Shown here piece by piece: positions 34,754 through 45,078 of a DNA stretch of 64,000 nucleotides (position 1 is its first letter; every line of letters begins with the position of its first letter). The stretch is from Chondrilla cf. caribensis (taxonomy: Eukaryota; Porifera; Demospongiae; Chondrillida; Chondrillidae). A model generated the notes under the pieces. The model did no database searches. It saw only the letters and a program-made list of their open reading frames with translations, and was not told the origin of the DNA. The translations under genes were made by a program, and so were the position numbers. The DNA is taken from positions 2,067,163-2,131,162 of the forward strand of contig OZ026558.1 in assembly GCA_964020155.1 (NCBI GenBank), given 5' to 3'.

Positions 34754-36355
34754 TCACTTAGTGCAGACAGCACATGTGAGCTCCTTCTGAGGGTCATAGG
34801 GTGGACAGTCAATCCCATTGCAGGTGGCCTCCACGTGGTAGAATACTGCCCCATCTGTGCTAGCTGCACTACCAGGAATAGATTCAGGATTTTTGTCAAC
34901 ACATTCATACATTGTTCTGTGGTGGTTGTACCCATATTGTGTTGTCATGAGATATCCCGAGTACTCCAGTGTCCAGGATGTTGGACATTCATCTCTTGCT
35001 GGTAACATGAAGAGTTTAGATCTAGAAGTACTACAAACTGCACAGGGTACATTATGTTGATACACATGTGAAAGTGGAGAGTTTGATTGAGTTTCATACT
35101 CAGTTCCATGGAGTGGACTGTGTCCTTGTACCCCAGGTCGATAGCTGGAATACTTGGGTTCTTCAGGTAGACAGAGGTAGTTCGCGCCACCTCCAGTATT
35201 ACTGTACCAACTCCCAGCAGTAATCCCCTGGTAGACTAGCTCTGTTCCTGGCGTGTTAGGACAGGTTGTTCTTCCCCATCTAATGTAGACAGTTCCTCCA
35301 GCGGGTGGACCTTGAGGTCCAGGAGGACCCATGGGACCAACATCTCCCTTCATTCCTTTATCCCCATCACGTCCGTCTTTCCCGGTAGCTCCAGGTGCCC
35401 CTGTTAGTCCATCTCTCCCGTCCCTCCCTCTGATGACATCAAGGTTGGGACAAGATGGACTAGTATCATCATCGTTGTTATCTTGTCTCTTCACAATTCC
35501 ACCAGCTCCTGTTGTTAGCAATGACAATATTATTACTATATTATGTTCTATTGTTCTTACTAACTTCGTTAGCTATCTTCACTACTACTCCTCATCTACT
35601 CGGTTTTTAGTGGGTTTAATAATTTCATCTAATCTTAAATCATAGATGATCATATATAAGTAAGCAGGCGTATGACAGATACGGAAGCTAAGTGGAATTC
35701 AGCCTGCTGAAAGAGAAAGGAGAAAAGCGAAAAACCGACAACTGCGGGACTCGAACCCAGGGTGTCTGACTAAAGCCGTCATAAACCACCGAGCCACGAA
35801 GCCACCACAGAAACCAGCCTCCACAATTCTCCTTTCATACTACACCGGTGACTACTGCTAACTGCAGTCACACACCGGCGAGACCACACAGCCAGTGTGA
35901 ATTGTGGAGGCTGGTTTCTGTGGTGGCTTCGTGGCTCGGTGGTTTATGACGGCTTTAGTCAGACACCCTGGGTTCGAGTCCCGCAGTTGCCGGTTTTTTG
36001 CTTTTCTCCTTTCTCTTTGAGCAGGCTGAATTCCACTTAGCTTTCATATTATTACTGTATGTACGTACATTGAGATGTGTGTCCAGGTTTTATATGACAT
36101 TAGACTATGTAGTTTGCTCACAATCAATTTACTGTCCACATACGTACGTACATATGCATAACCTGTTTGTTTGTATGTACGTATGTATATTGCTATCATA
36201 CACAATAGAAGGTACAGTACGAACAGTGCATTCACTACTTACATACATAGATTTTGTATAGTCATTATAGTATACCTCCCATCCTCACCTTCAGCTGGGT
36301 TGGTAATAGCAGAGATGACCACTATGGTAGTGATGAGTATGGCTGGTGTCCTCAT
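34754..36355 (-). CDS. Short-chain collagen C4-like secreted protein, gene 2
   Basis: Two exons, 36355-36289 and 35508-34754, 273 residues, same structure as gene 1: signal peptide, Lys-Arg pair, 14 Gly-X-Y triplets and the complete Cys-rich domain ending LTCAVCTK. Only scattered substitutions separate the two, e.g. WGRTTCPNTPG for WGNTTCPNIPG, and SAASTDGAVF for SVADKNGAVF. The intron is 780 bp rather than 261 bp; the 519-bp difference equals the fold-back SINE insertion (508 bp) plus its 11-bp target duplication. The coding frame is intact, so the gene is probably functional if the larger, hairpin-containing intron is spliced. Confidence 0.9.
35538..36045. mobile_element. Fold-back tRNA-derived SINE insertion
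   Basis: A 508-bp insertion in the intron of collagen gene 2, flanked by an 11-bp direct repeat, atattattact (35,527-35,537 and 36,046-36,056). Inverted arms at about 35,686-35,832 and 35,897-36,040 each hold a tRNA-like sequence with an A box (tggctcggtggttta) and a B box (ggttcgagtcc), followed by a pyrimidine-rich tail. The arms face each other around a ~65-bp centre; a further ~148 bp lies to the left. Gene 1 is the empty site. Confidence 0.8.
35918..35991 (+). other. tRNA-like (SINE) unit, not a functional tRNA gene
   Basis: A tRNA-like stretch with A and B boxes and a 7-nt anticodon loop (ggcttta), but a poorly paired acceptor stem and mismatched T stem. Its mirror copy is on the minus strand at about 35,735-35,805. 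Best read as the head of a tRNA-derived SINE. Confidence 0.6.
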
Positions 36356-36470
36356 GGCTGTGATCTGAAATAGCGCTACCTTTAGTCCTTAACGTATCGA
36401 ATAATGGTATATGATACTTAACTCTAACTACAAGTACATATGTATCTGGTGTTATTAGAATCAAGCATGT

Positions 36471-36478
36471 CTTTTATA
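36471..36478 (-). promoter_or_regulatory. Candidate TATA box of collagen gene 2
   Basis: TATAAAAG on the minus strand, 116 bp upstream of the ATG, at the same place as in gene 1. Confidence 0.5.
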
Positions 36479-36716
36479 CTATTAGGTTGATGATGGTGGG
36501 GGCGGGCCCCAGGACGGGGGTATTTACCAAGTCTGCAAGTTATCATTTTGTTAGGCTGTGTCAGCTTTTGAATTTCCCTTGCATTTTGTATGTATGTACT
36601 CTGTCACTTGCTATGCTCATTTCTGATGACCTTTTCTATATCCATTAGTGTGTTTCCAGTGTTGTATGATTTAGCAGTATGTAGTATAGCCCTCGCCCAC
36701 AGTGTGTCTTATTGTG

Positions 36717-36912
36717 TTATGTGGTATGTTGCGTGGGCGACTTCAAAGGAAAAGCAGTGCACACATTCGTGATGTGTGCACACTTCCCTGAAATACGCAC
36801 ACTTCATTCGATGTTGCATTGTTGTTGCATTGTGGATGATTGATTATTTCCTTTTCACACATCTACTAATCATCGCTCCATCAAAGGTGTGCCCACGCAA
36901 CATACCACATAA
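36717..36912. mobile_element. MITE with ttatgtggtatgttgcgtgg ends
   Basis: A 196-bp element with 22-bp near-perfect inverted ends (ttatgtggtatgttgcgtgg / cacgcaacataccacataa). T1 lacks it, as it lacks the adjoining hairpin. Related tgtggtatgtt ends occur near 14,570, 14,735, 24,208 and 47,164. Confidence 0.65.
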
Positions 36913-37052
36913 TAACTAAAGTACCTCTGGAGAAGCTGTAGCGAATACAGACACCTTTGTCTAATTGACACCTCGGGCTTCGCCCTCGGTTTCAATTAGG
37001 CAAAGGTGTCTGTATATCCGCTACAGCTTCTCCAGAGGTACTTTAGCTATTA
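36910..37052. mobile_element. Near-perfect ~140-bp hairpin element
   Basis: Arms aactaaagtacctctggaga / tctccagaggtactttagct continue inward (gaagctgtagcg, cagacacctttg) to a small loop at cgggcttcgccctcgg. It directly abuts the previous MITE. The same junction (accacataata plus ctaaagtacc-like end) is seen in reverse at 47,164-47,230 and around 24,078-24,220, so the two parts may be one composite element. Confidence 0.65.
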
Positions 37053-37246
37053 CATAGTGTATGTATGTGTACATATGTATGCGAATATGTGCCTTGATTG
37101 AACAGTGGAATACATACGTATGTTTATAGGTAAAATTACCATACCGGTATTATGATAATTTATGTCCTGATGTACGTCAAATTGTACTGCGTACAATTTG
37201 CACAGAGTGGTTATCTTCTCCTGATGAATCTACGTACATACCATAT

Positions 37247-37442
37247 AGTGGGAAATTTTCTTGTGCCAAAAATTTTCGCGGATGGCTCCAAAAATGAATA
37301 TTTGCTGATAAATTTTTCGCAGATGCTGGCCACAGTCACGTGATAGAACCACAAGAACACCTAATTCACAGATTTTATTTTCGCAGATGTTAGGGCAACC
37401 GTGAAATCTGTGAAAATTTTGTCCCATTAAAATTTCCCACTA
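37247..37442. mobile_element. MITE with gtgggaaatttt ends (T2 copy)
   Basis: Tandem-duplicated counterpart of 32,438-32,635, nearly identical, with ends agtgggaaattttcttgtg / taaaatttcccact. Confidence 0.55.
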
Positions 37443-37532
37443 AGCATACAGTAAACTGCACACACCTGTAAGACTACTACACCATATACGTATATGTACG
37501 TATAATGTTTTAGCTGTTCACATTTTTGACCC

Positions 37533-38060
37533 TCATTGAGTACAGACAACACACGTGAACTCCTTCTCACAATCTTAGGGAGGACATGGTATTCCATTGC
37601 AACATGGCCTCCATGTGGTAGAATTGGCCATTGGTGTTACCATTGTAGCCAGGGACGGATTCTGGCTCTTTGTCAATACAGTCATAGGTTGTTCTGTAGT
37701 GACCTTCAATAAGTGTGTTGTCATGAGTATTCCTGAGTACTCCAGTATCCAGGTTGTTTGGCATTCATCTCTTGCTGGTAACATGAAGAGTTTAGATCTG
37801 GAAGTACAGCAAACTGCACAGGGTACATTGTAAACAGGTAGTGGTAATCCATGATCTTATTGGTACCCATTTCCATGAAGCGGACTCATACAGTAAAAGT
37901 TTGAATGATTTAGGATCTTTTTTCAGGCATTGGTAATTCGCTCCCCCTCCAATATGTGTGTGTGTAATAACTCCCATCAGCAATCCCATCATTGACTAGT
38001 TCTCTTCCATTTTGGGACAGGCTGTTCACCCCCATCTAATGTAGACACTTCATCCACCAT
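37533..38060 (-). pseudogene. Collagen C4-like pseudogene P2
   Basis: Longer version of P1, on the minus strand. It has the same frameshifts and CPP-stop at the 3' end, but extends upstream through LPARDECQTT, PCAVC, a GGGANYQCL segment and VYIRWG-like remnants near 38,050. The Gly-X-Y and signal parts are missing. The stretch at about 37,780-37,830 is almost identical to the intact genes, suggesting gene conversion or recombination there. Confidence 0.7.
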
Positions 38061-38413
38061 CTCCAATGCACCAATGTACGTGAGATGTTTATAATATGAC
38101 ACTGGATGTAGAATTTGATAAGCATGCCAGGATAACAATAATATGCTATAGATTGTGTGTCGAATAGACTAAATACAGCATATGGTGATGATACATACAG
38201 TATATGTGTGTGTATTATCTCACATTCACTTGCGAGTTTATACGATTTCATATTAACAATATTACAGTACATACGTACGTACCTTATATTACAACCTAAC
38301 ACTCCACTACACACAATCGACCCCCAGTCCTGCTGGATCTACACTACACACACTTTATAGTTCACTACTACATCCAATCGTATCATGTCCTGTCGTTGAA
38401 GTTCAATCCTTGC

Positions 38414-38626
38414 TCACTTAGTACAGACAGCACATGTGAGCTCCTTCTGAGGATTGTAGGGTGGACATGGTAGTCCATTGCAGGTGGACTCCACGTGGTA
38501 GAAGAGATTTATGTGTGAGCCATACTCCCAGAAATAGATCCAGGATTGGACATCAGGACATCATTGTTGTCTTGTCTCTCCACAATCCTACCATGACTGT
38601 ATGGTTGGTGTCCTCACAGCTGTGAT
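38414..38626 (-). pseudogene. Collagen C4-like pseudogene P3 (internally deleted)
   Basis: The minus strand joins a first-exon remnant (RTPTIQS, start codon changed to GTG at 38,626-38,624) directly to ERQDNND and then to a C-terminal remnant (GSISG..., RRSSHVLSVL frame, stop at 38,414). Most of exon 2, including all Gly-X-Y triplets, is deleted. Not functional. Confidence 0.65.
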
Positions 38627-38889
38627 CTGCTTACAATGTAATATCTTTGTATAACCTTGTATAACCTTGTATATCCTTGTGTATATTTATGTCCTTTTTT
38701 GGTGACTTCAAACTCCCCTAACATACAGTATTTATTTACATACATACCTATGCAGTGTAGTATTTTACATAGGTACGAATATACTCGTTTGCTACTTACA
38801 AAAACAATAATTGTCTTTTATTATAGTGCTTTATCTGTGTATTTGTAAGACATTTTGTGTACATGCATTTGTATGATTTCCATCTTCTG

Positions 38890-39770
38890 CTAACTTGCTG
38901 TACTCCACCTAATGTTGTGCTAACTTGCTGTACTCTACCTAATATTGTACTAGCTTGCTGTACCCTACCTAATGTTGTGTTAACTTTCTGTACTCTACCT
39001 AATGTTGTGCTAACTTGCTGTGCTCTACCTAATGTTGTACTAACATGCTGTACTTCACCTAATGTTGTGCTAGCTTGCTGTACTCTACTTAATATTGTGC
39101 TAACTTGCTGTACCCTACCTAATATTGTGCTAACTTACTGTACTCCACCTAATGTTGTGCTAACTTGCTGTACTTTACCTAATGTTGTGCTAACTTGCTT
39201 TACTCTACCTAATATTGTGCTAACTTGCTGTACTCTACCTAATATTGTGCTAACTTACTGTACTCCACCTAATGTTGTGCTAACTTGCTGTACTCTACCT
39301 AATGTTGTGCTAACTTGCTGTATTCTACCTAATGTTGTGCTAACGTGCTGTATTCTACCTAGTATTGTGCTAACTTGCTGTACTCTACCTAATGTTGTGC
39401 TAACTTGCTGTACTCTACCTAATGTTGTGCTAACTTGCTGTACTCTACCTAATGTTGTACTAACTTGCTGTACTCTACCTAATGTTGTGCTAACTTGCTG
39501 TACTCTACCTAATGTTGTACTAACTTGCTGTACTCTACCTAATGTTGTGCTAACGTGCTGTACTCTACCTAATGTTGTGCTAACGTGCTGTACTCTACCT
39601 AATGTTGTGCTAACGTGCTGTGCTCTACCTAATGTTGTGCTAACGTGCTGTACTCTACCTAATGTTGTGCTAACGTGCTGTACTCTACCTAATGTCATGC
39701 TAGCTTGCTGTACTCTACCTAATATTGTGCTAACTTGCTGTACTCTACCTAATACTGTGCTAGGTTTCTG
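38890..39770. repeat. 30-bp minisatellite (~29 units)
   Basis: Units of about 30 bp (taatgttgtgctaacttgct plus gtactctacc) run without interruption. Because 30 is a multiple of three and the unit has no stop in several frames, it stays open as LPNVVLTCCT on plus and as GRVQHVSTTL on minus. The array directly abuts the inner end of arm B (39,780) and has no counterpart in arm A. It is best read as non-coding. Confidence 0.9.
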
Positions 39771-40106
39771 TATGTCTCATGGTACATATGTATTCCACAA
39801 TTTGATTGAAGTATATGCATACATATGTACGTACATACGTACGTATATCATATTATGTACACGTACTATAACACAATTTGACACACTGTGAATGAGGGCT
39901 ACTACACTGTGGCTAATGATTGAATATTGATAAAACACTGGAAACATACTAAGTGATATAGCACAGGTCACAAATAACAGAGTACATAATAACTGACAAC
40001 ATGTAAGGGAAATTCAAAATCTGACATAGCCTAACACGGGGATAACTTTCTGACTTGGTAAATACCCCCATCCTGGAGCCCGCTCCCACCATAATCAACC
40101 TAATAG

Positions 40107-40470
40107 TATAAAAAACAAGCTTGATTCTATTAACACCAGATACGTACGTACTTGTAGTTAGGGTTATGTATCATATACAGTGGAACCTCTCTATTACAAA
40201 CCTCTGAATTGCAGAAACCTCTATAATAAGGACACCTTTCTGTGTCCCAGTGTAGTACTGTAGTGTATTAAGTGACCTCTGAATTGAGGACACCTCTGTA
40301 ATAAGGACTAAAATCAAGGTCCCAAAGTGTCCTTAATAGGGAGGTTCCACTGTACAATTATTCCATACATTGAGGACTAAAGGTAGTGCTTTTTCAGATC
40401 ACAGCTATGAGGACACCATCCATACCCATCACTACCATAATGGTCATCTCAATATCAACAACCTAACAAG
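40107..40470 (+). pseudogene. Collagen C4-like exon-1 relic P4 with TATA
   Basis: On the plus strand, TATAAAAA (40,107-40,114) is followed by ATG at 40,407 and MRTPSIPITTIMVISISTT, then a TAA stop, and a preserved donor after acaag (gtgagg at 40,471). This mirrors collagen exon 1 of arm A. A MITE (40,178-40,352) lies between TATA and ATG, and exon 2 is deleted. Clearly dead. Confidence 0.75.
40178..40352. mobile_element. pogo-like MITE with exact empty sites
   Basis: A 175-bp element, cagtggaacctctctattac / ttaatagggaggttccactg, flanked by TA (40,176-40,177; 40,353-40,354). The mirrored sites in arm A (near 31,934) and T2 (near 36,407) read across with a single TA, so this copy inserted after the duplication, and insertion duplicated TA. 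Confidence 0.8.
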
Positions 40471-40759
40471 GTGAGGATGGGAGGTATACTACAATGACTA
40501 TACAAAATCTACGTAATGAATGTACTGTACATACTATTCAAGACAATCATTGTACGTAGGTAAATATACATATGCATGTACATTAGTTGACATAATAAAT
40601 TAAATACATATGTGTATAAGCATCACTATACAAATGTACGTATGTAAATAATAATATGTGCACATGGAAACAATTAAGGCATGTTTGCTGGATTCATACA
40701 TATCATGACAATGAATACTGTCCAATATACCACTGGATATGACATTGTAAGTAACTACC

Positions 40760-41369
40760 CAGGCGCGTAGCTTAAGGGTTTCCTTGTTGCCCGGAAACCC
40801 CCCTTGCTTATGGCCCCTTGTACTGCAGCATGCACAGGCGTTTACTTTGCTGACCACGTGTGAATATTTGTGGGCCACGTGTGAATAAATCTAGACCACG
40901 TGTAGTACGTGTGTCTATGGTGCGGCGAAATGAAGCGTTCTTTACTAGCTTACGGATTTGTTCCAGTTTCTAGCGAGTCCCCAGTAGAGAAGAGAGCCAA
41001 GACTAGCTATAGTAGCGGTACTCCTGAAGTGCCACCACCTTCTAGGATTGGATTGACAACGAAAAAACAACCAAACAATAAAACAAATTGTTTTATTGTT
41101 TGGTTGTTTTTTCGTTGTTTATTCACTATGTTGTAGAACTGAACTAAGTAAACTTAGTAAGCTGTTTTATTTCTGTTTACTTTTTGCTTCTGTGCATAAT
41201 TATATTATTATTGTCAATTACTATGACGTGATTGCCCTTTTCAGAGTGACATGGCATGGTGGTGATAAAAAATACTGTGGTCGTATGGCACCCAAAAAAA
41301 TTTCACGCATATGCCTCATATATTACAATCATTGGAAACCCCCCACTCAAGTTTCTGGCTACGCCCCTG
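40760..41369. mobile_element. hAT-like element with 63-nt internal palindrome
   Basis: Ends caggcgcgtagc... / ...ggctacgcccctg, flanked by a 5-bp CTACC repeat (40,755-40,759; 41,370-41,374). Arm A has the unoccupied site. A plus-strand frame at 40,930 starts MKRSLLAYGFVPVSSESPVE and goes on KRAKTS, resembling the N-termini of some hAT transposases, but ends after 68 codons. A near-perfect palindrome (31-nt arms around one base) spans 41,056-41,118. Non-autonomous; superfamily assignment is tentative. Confidence 0.6.
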
Positions 41370-41456
41370 CTACCCTACCTGAAATAACCGAGACACACTT
41401 TAATTACACAGACAAACATACATATGACATTGACCACCATGATAAGTACGTATGTC

Positions 41457-41927
41457 CAGTGAATTCTCGTTAATCCGCCGCAATTGGTTCAGGCAAAATT
41501 TTGGCGGATTAATGATATGGTGGAATATACTGAGCTTCTTCAAGATGTCTCCTACCATTTGTCACGCAATCTGTACGTTCCGCGTCTTCGAGAAATGGTC
41601 TGTGAGTATTTTTTTTACGTTGTCGTCGGATTCCTCTTTCTGCATTTGGAAATCTACTTCTTCTGCTTCATTGTGAAGTCAATTTTAGAACACTTTGCTG
41701 CTATTTTGCTCTACACTAAAACAACTTCTTAAAAATTGGCAGATTATCTGTAACTGAAGTCCATATGAAAGTGCAAATTGGTACACAGAAGAATGGTGGA
41801 TGACGGAATTGCGAGATGGCGGATTATGTATATAGCGTAGCCATACAAGTGAATTCCTTTCAAAATAATATAGCAGATAAAGTGGTTTGGTGGACTAAAC
41901 CAGTGGCAGATTAACGAGAATTCACTG
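41457..41927. mobile_element. pogo-like element, CAGTGAATTCTCGTTAATCC ends
   Basis: A 471-bp element with inverted ends cagtgaattctcgttaatcc / cagattaacgagaattcactg (right TA kept, left TA lost). Same family as 6,339-6,742 and 63,230-63,720. It lies in arm B only. Internal ORFs are short and have no transposase motifs. Confidence 0.65.
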
Positions 41928-42438
41928 TATATACTTACATATGTACGTACATATGCATACACACTGGCCAACATAAGTACATATACACAATATGTATGTA
42001 TCTACACATATGTAATAACAATGAAGAGAGTGTAGTACCCTGGTCTGGTCTGTATCCCAGTGTAGTACCATAGTGCATATCTATGTATCTACGCATATGC
42101 AGTGGAATTCTATTTTATAACTCCAAACTGTGGAATCCTCTGTAACAAGGACACCATTCTGTGTCCTAGTGTGGCACTGTGTGATAGAGGTGACCTCTGA
42201 ATTGAGGAAACCTCTATAATAAGGACACCACTCTGTGTATAAAGTGATCTCTGAATTGAGGAAACCTCTATAATAAGGACATCAATCAAAATCAAATAGT
42301 TTTTGTACAATAGAAAGTTTCTATTGTACAAAACTTGACAATAAATGCTACTCAATATCAATCAATCAATCAATTATTAGATTGTCACATGCACATCAGC
42401 ACTAACGCAATATACTCAATATACTATCCTACAGACAT

Positions 42439-42750
42439 CTACACAGTGCAAGCCTCGTACACATCCTGATTGAAATATACAAAACATACTTGACGCATAC
42501 GCAGACATGCCTACAAGGGACATTAACCAACATGACGAATACACGTATGCATGTACATGTGACACTGATCATGAACACCACAATTCAGATTGTAATACCA
42601 CTCAGACCTACGTACCCGCTGGTCTCTCCTCCATTATGATTTCTCTTTCTTTCTGCCTCGGAAGTGGCATGGTTTCTTAACAGGGACAGAATGGAACATA
42701 TCTTCTTGTGACTGGACTCAAAGTCTCCATCCCCGTGTTCCTGGTTGTTG
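42439..42750 (-). pseudogene. Small charged ORF family, copy 3
   Basis: Arm B copy on the minus strand: exon block down to 42,616 (donor gtacgt) and 42,510-42,439 (ACLRMRQVC..., stop). It has a 9-bp in-frame deletion and a 1-bp shift near the end of the first block, which puts the two exons out of phase. An in-frame ATG upstream (MYQYCNYHVF) exists only in this copy. Confidence 0.25.
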
Positions 42751-43309
42751 AATGGAAGGAATGAGTCGGACGCAAAAAATACATGATAATTGCAATATTG
42801 ATACATGAAGGCGAGTCAACTAGTAATGGGTTAAACTAACCCGTAACAAGTGACTTTATACAAGGCACACTGTGGTTGAGCCGGTTGCTGATATATTTCA
42901 CGTAGCAACTTCTTTCCTTATAGACTTTAGTAGCAGCCAAAAGATTGACCGTGATCTCCATCCCGTCCAGTACTCAAGGGAAAGGGAATCACATGCAAAA
43001 CGTGTGACTTGATAGCGGTTCTGCCCAATTGCTTGCACATTCAAGCACGTGATCTACATACACCCGCTGAGACAGCGGGAACCATGCAGCGCTAGTCAGC
43101 AAATGTCATCGAGATCAAACCACACACTGAACTGGTTAATGGTCCTATATACACTCAGTCTAGTGCAATTTCACAACACTATACATAATATTATTATAGC
43201 ATATTACAACATGTTTCTATAGTTAGGTATAATAATATTATGACAATAATAATTGTATAGGTGTTAGACACATAAAGACCACATTGAAATTCAGCATATT
43301 AATTTTATT

Positions 43310-43634
43310 GTTGGAGAGGGTGCACGCTAACTTGATATTTTAGACAGACCTAGCTGCAGAATATGAACTAATGTTTGAAATAGTTCTCATCTCAAAAGGT
43401 GGTCTGATATAACCGCAGCTATATTCGGAGGTGCTTAATAATATTATGTTTTCAATATATATGTATTGGAAAGTATAGGAGAGGAAATGCTAAGCACCTT
43501 GTTGTATAGCTCACGGAGGATGTGGTGTGTCAAATTGATAATTCAACCAGATCTAGCCGGGGACCTCAACTAACTTGCGAACAATTTCGATCTCAGTCAA
43601 TAGGTGGCCCGTGACCCCAGCTACATTCATTGAT

Positions 43635-43672
<38 letters not shown>

Positions 43673-44240
43673 CGTGCGTCCGTGCGTGCGTGCATGCGTG
43701 CGTGTGTGTGAACTTCATATTTTAGACAACTAGCAAGAGATGTGAACAAACATTTCAAACATTTCCTATCTCCGTAGCTGACCCACAACCTCAGCTACCT
43801 TTGGAGGTGCTTCAAATTATTTTCAATGACTGTACATAATTATGGGTGAGAAAACGCTAAGCACCTTTTACATAGATTTTGGGGGAGGGAATGTATCAAC
43901 TTGATACTCTGAATAGACCTAACTGGAGTGTCAACTAATTTGAAGCATTTCCAATCTAGCTCCGTAGCAAATCCGAAACCCCAGCTATATTTGGAGGTGC
44001 TTAATTTTTTTTCAATGTATGTATGGGAGAGTAAAGGAGAGAACGCAAAGTACCTTCATACATAGCTCATGGGGGAATGATTGTGCCAACTTGATGTTCT
44101 AGCAAAACCTAACTGGGGAAGGGCACTAATTGTGAACTATTTCCATCTCAGTAACTAACCCTTAACCCCTTCAACATTTGGTGGTGCCTAGCCGGAGACA
44201 TGAAATAACATTTGAAATAACTCCCACCTTAATAGGCAGA
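43310..44240. repeat. ~195-bp satellite downstream of copy B
   Basis: Mirror of the array at 27,400-28,260, with the same unit motifs in reverse complement (gcaccttattgtatagctc-like, ggaggtgctta, caacttgatatt). It includes a (GT)n/(GC)GT microsatellite at 43,638-43,710 that is absent from arm A. Confidence 0.7.
43638..43710. repeat. (GT)n / GCGT microsatellite
   Basis: About 30 bp of pure gt followed by gcgtgcgt variants. Alternating purine-pyrimidine, so Z-DNA-prone; no further role evident. Confidence 0.9.
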
Positions 44241-45026
44241 CACAGACCGAAGCGTTATTGAATTTTAATGTAATGTGTGTCATTGACGTCACTGATGCTA
44301 GATTATATGTCTCAAAAAGTGTAGTGAAGAGGAAGTATCATGAAGTAGCACTGAGTTGTCGTATATCTTTTACACTATTTGTGGTCTCAATTGATAGGGT
44401 ACTGGGGAGAGAGGCTTCTTCTGTAATCAACCGACTGGGAGAGAATTAACATTCAAATGATCTAAACCCTACAGAACTACCTTGAACTGGATCCAAACTA
44501 TAGAATGACCTTCACTTTAATTAGAGCAACTAATCATTGTATTAGGGAATGTAGACGTGAATGGAGATAGTGATTTGGAATGGATGATGATGCAGGGCTA
44601 ACCCCGCAATAGATTTTATCAATTAACAGTGATAATATTATGGTATTATTATTTATTTTTAATAATATAATGTTCATTGTGTATAATGTTTTTTCTGTTA
44701 TATAATACGTATAATGATTATTATTATCATATATTGGTATTACGTTATCATATTATAATAATATATATATTTATGCGTGATATATATAATATTCAAGACA
44801 GTATAGTTTGCAATTTGGTTAATTATAATATTAATTTTATAATTATTAGTTTCAGAGCACAAACTGAAACAGGGACGATTTTACGTACACACACTACCGG
44901 ATCATTGTAAAATGTATAAGCATACAAAATAACAATGATCATGATAATAATAATAATAATAAGAATTATTATATTATTATTATATGGACAAAAGGAAAAC
45001 ATTGAGTGAGTACAGCTATAGTGCAG

Positions 45027-45032
45027 TTTATT
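45027..45032 (-). terminator. Polyadenylation signal AATAAA, copy B
   Basis: AATAAA on the minus strand, 46 bp after the stop at 45,079, in the same context as copy A. Confidence 0.6.
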
Positions 45033-45078
45033 ATTTCATGAGCTAGTTGACTACTAACATAATATGCAAGCAAATCTG

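Larger units (their letters stand above)
32986..37790. repeat. Tandem duplication unit T2 (collagen block)
   Basis: Second direct copy of the block described for T1. It contains the intact collagen gene 2, pseudogene P2, the better preserved small ORF and four copy-specific insertions. Confidence 0.8.

Noticed and set aside
35735..35991. Pair of genuine tRNA genes in head-to-head orientation
   Set aside because: Acceptor stem and T stem pair poorly, both copies lie within an insertion flanked by an 11-bp duplication, and tails follow; a SINE explains it better.
38857..39891. 344-codon ORF of decapeptide repeats (LPNVVLTCCT)
   Set aside because: It is generated by a 30-bp minisatellite open on both strands; no signal peptide, start context or conserved flank supports a protein.
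41484..41732. Possible gene with a hydrophobic C-terminus, similar frame at 63,254-63,463
   Set aside because: Both frames lie inside copies of the same non-autonomous pogo-like element and are not shared in full.
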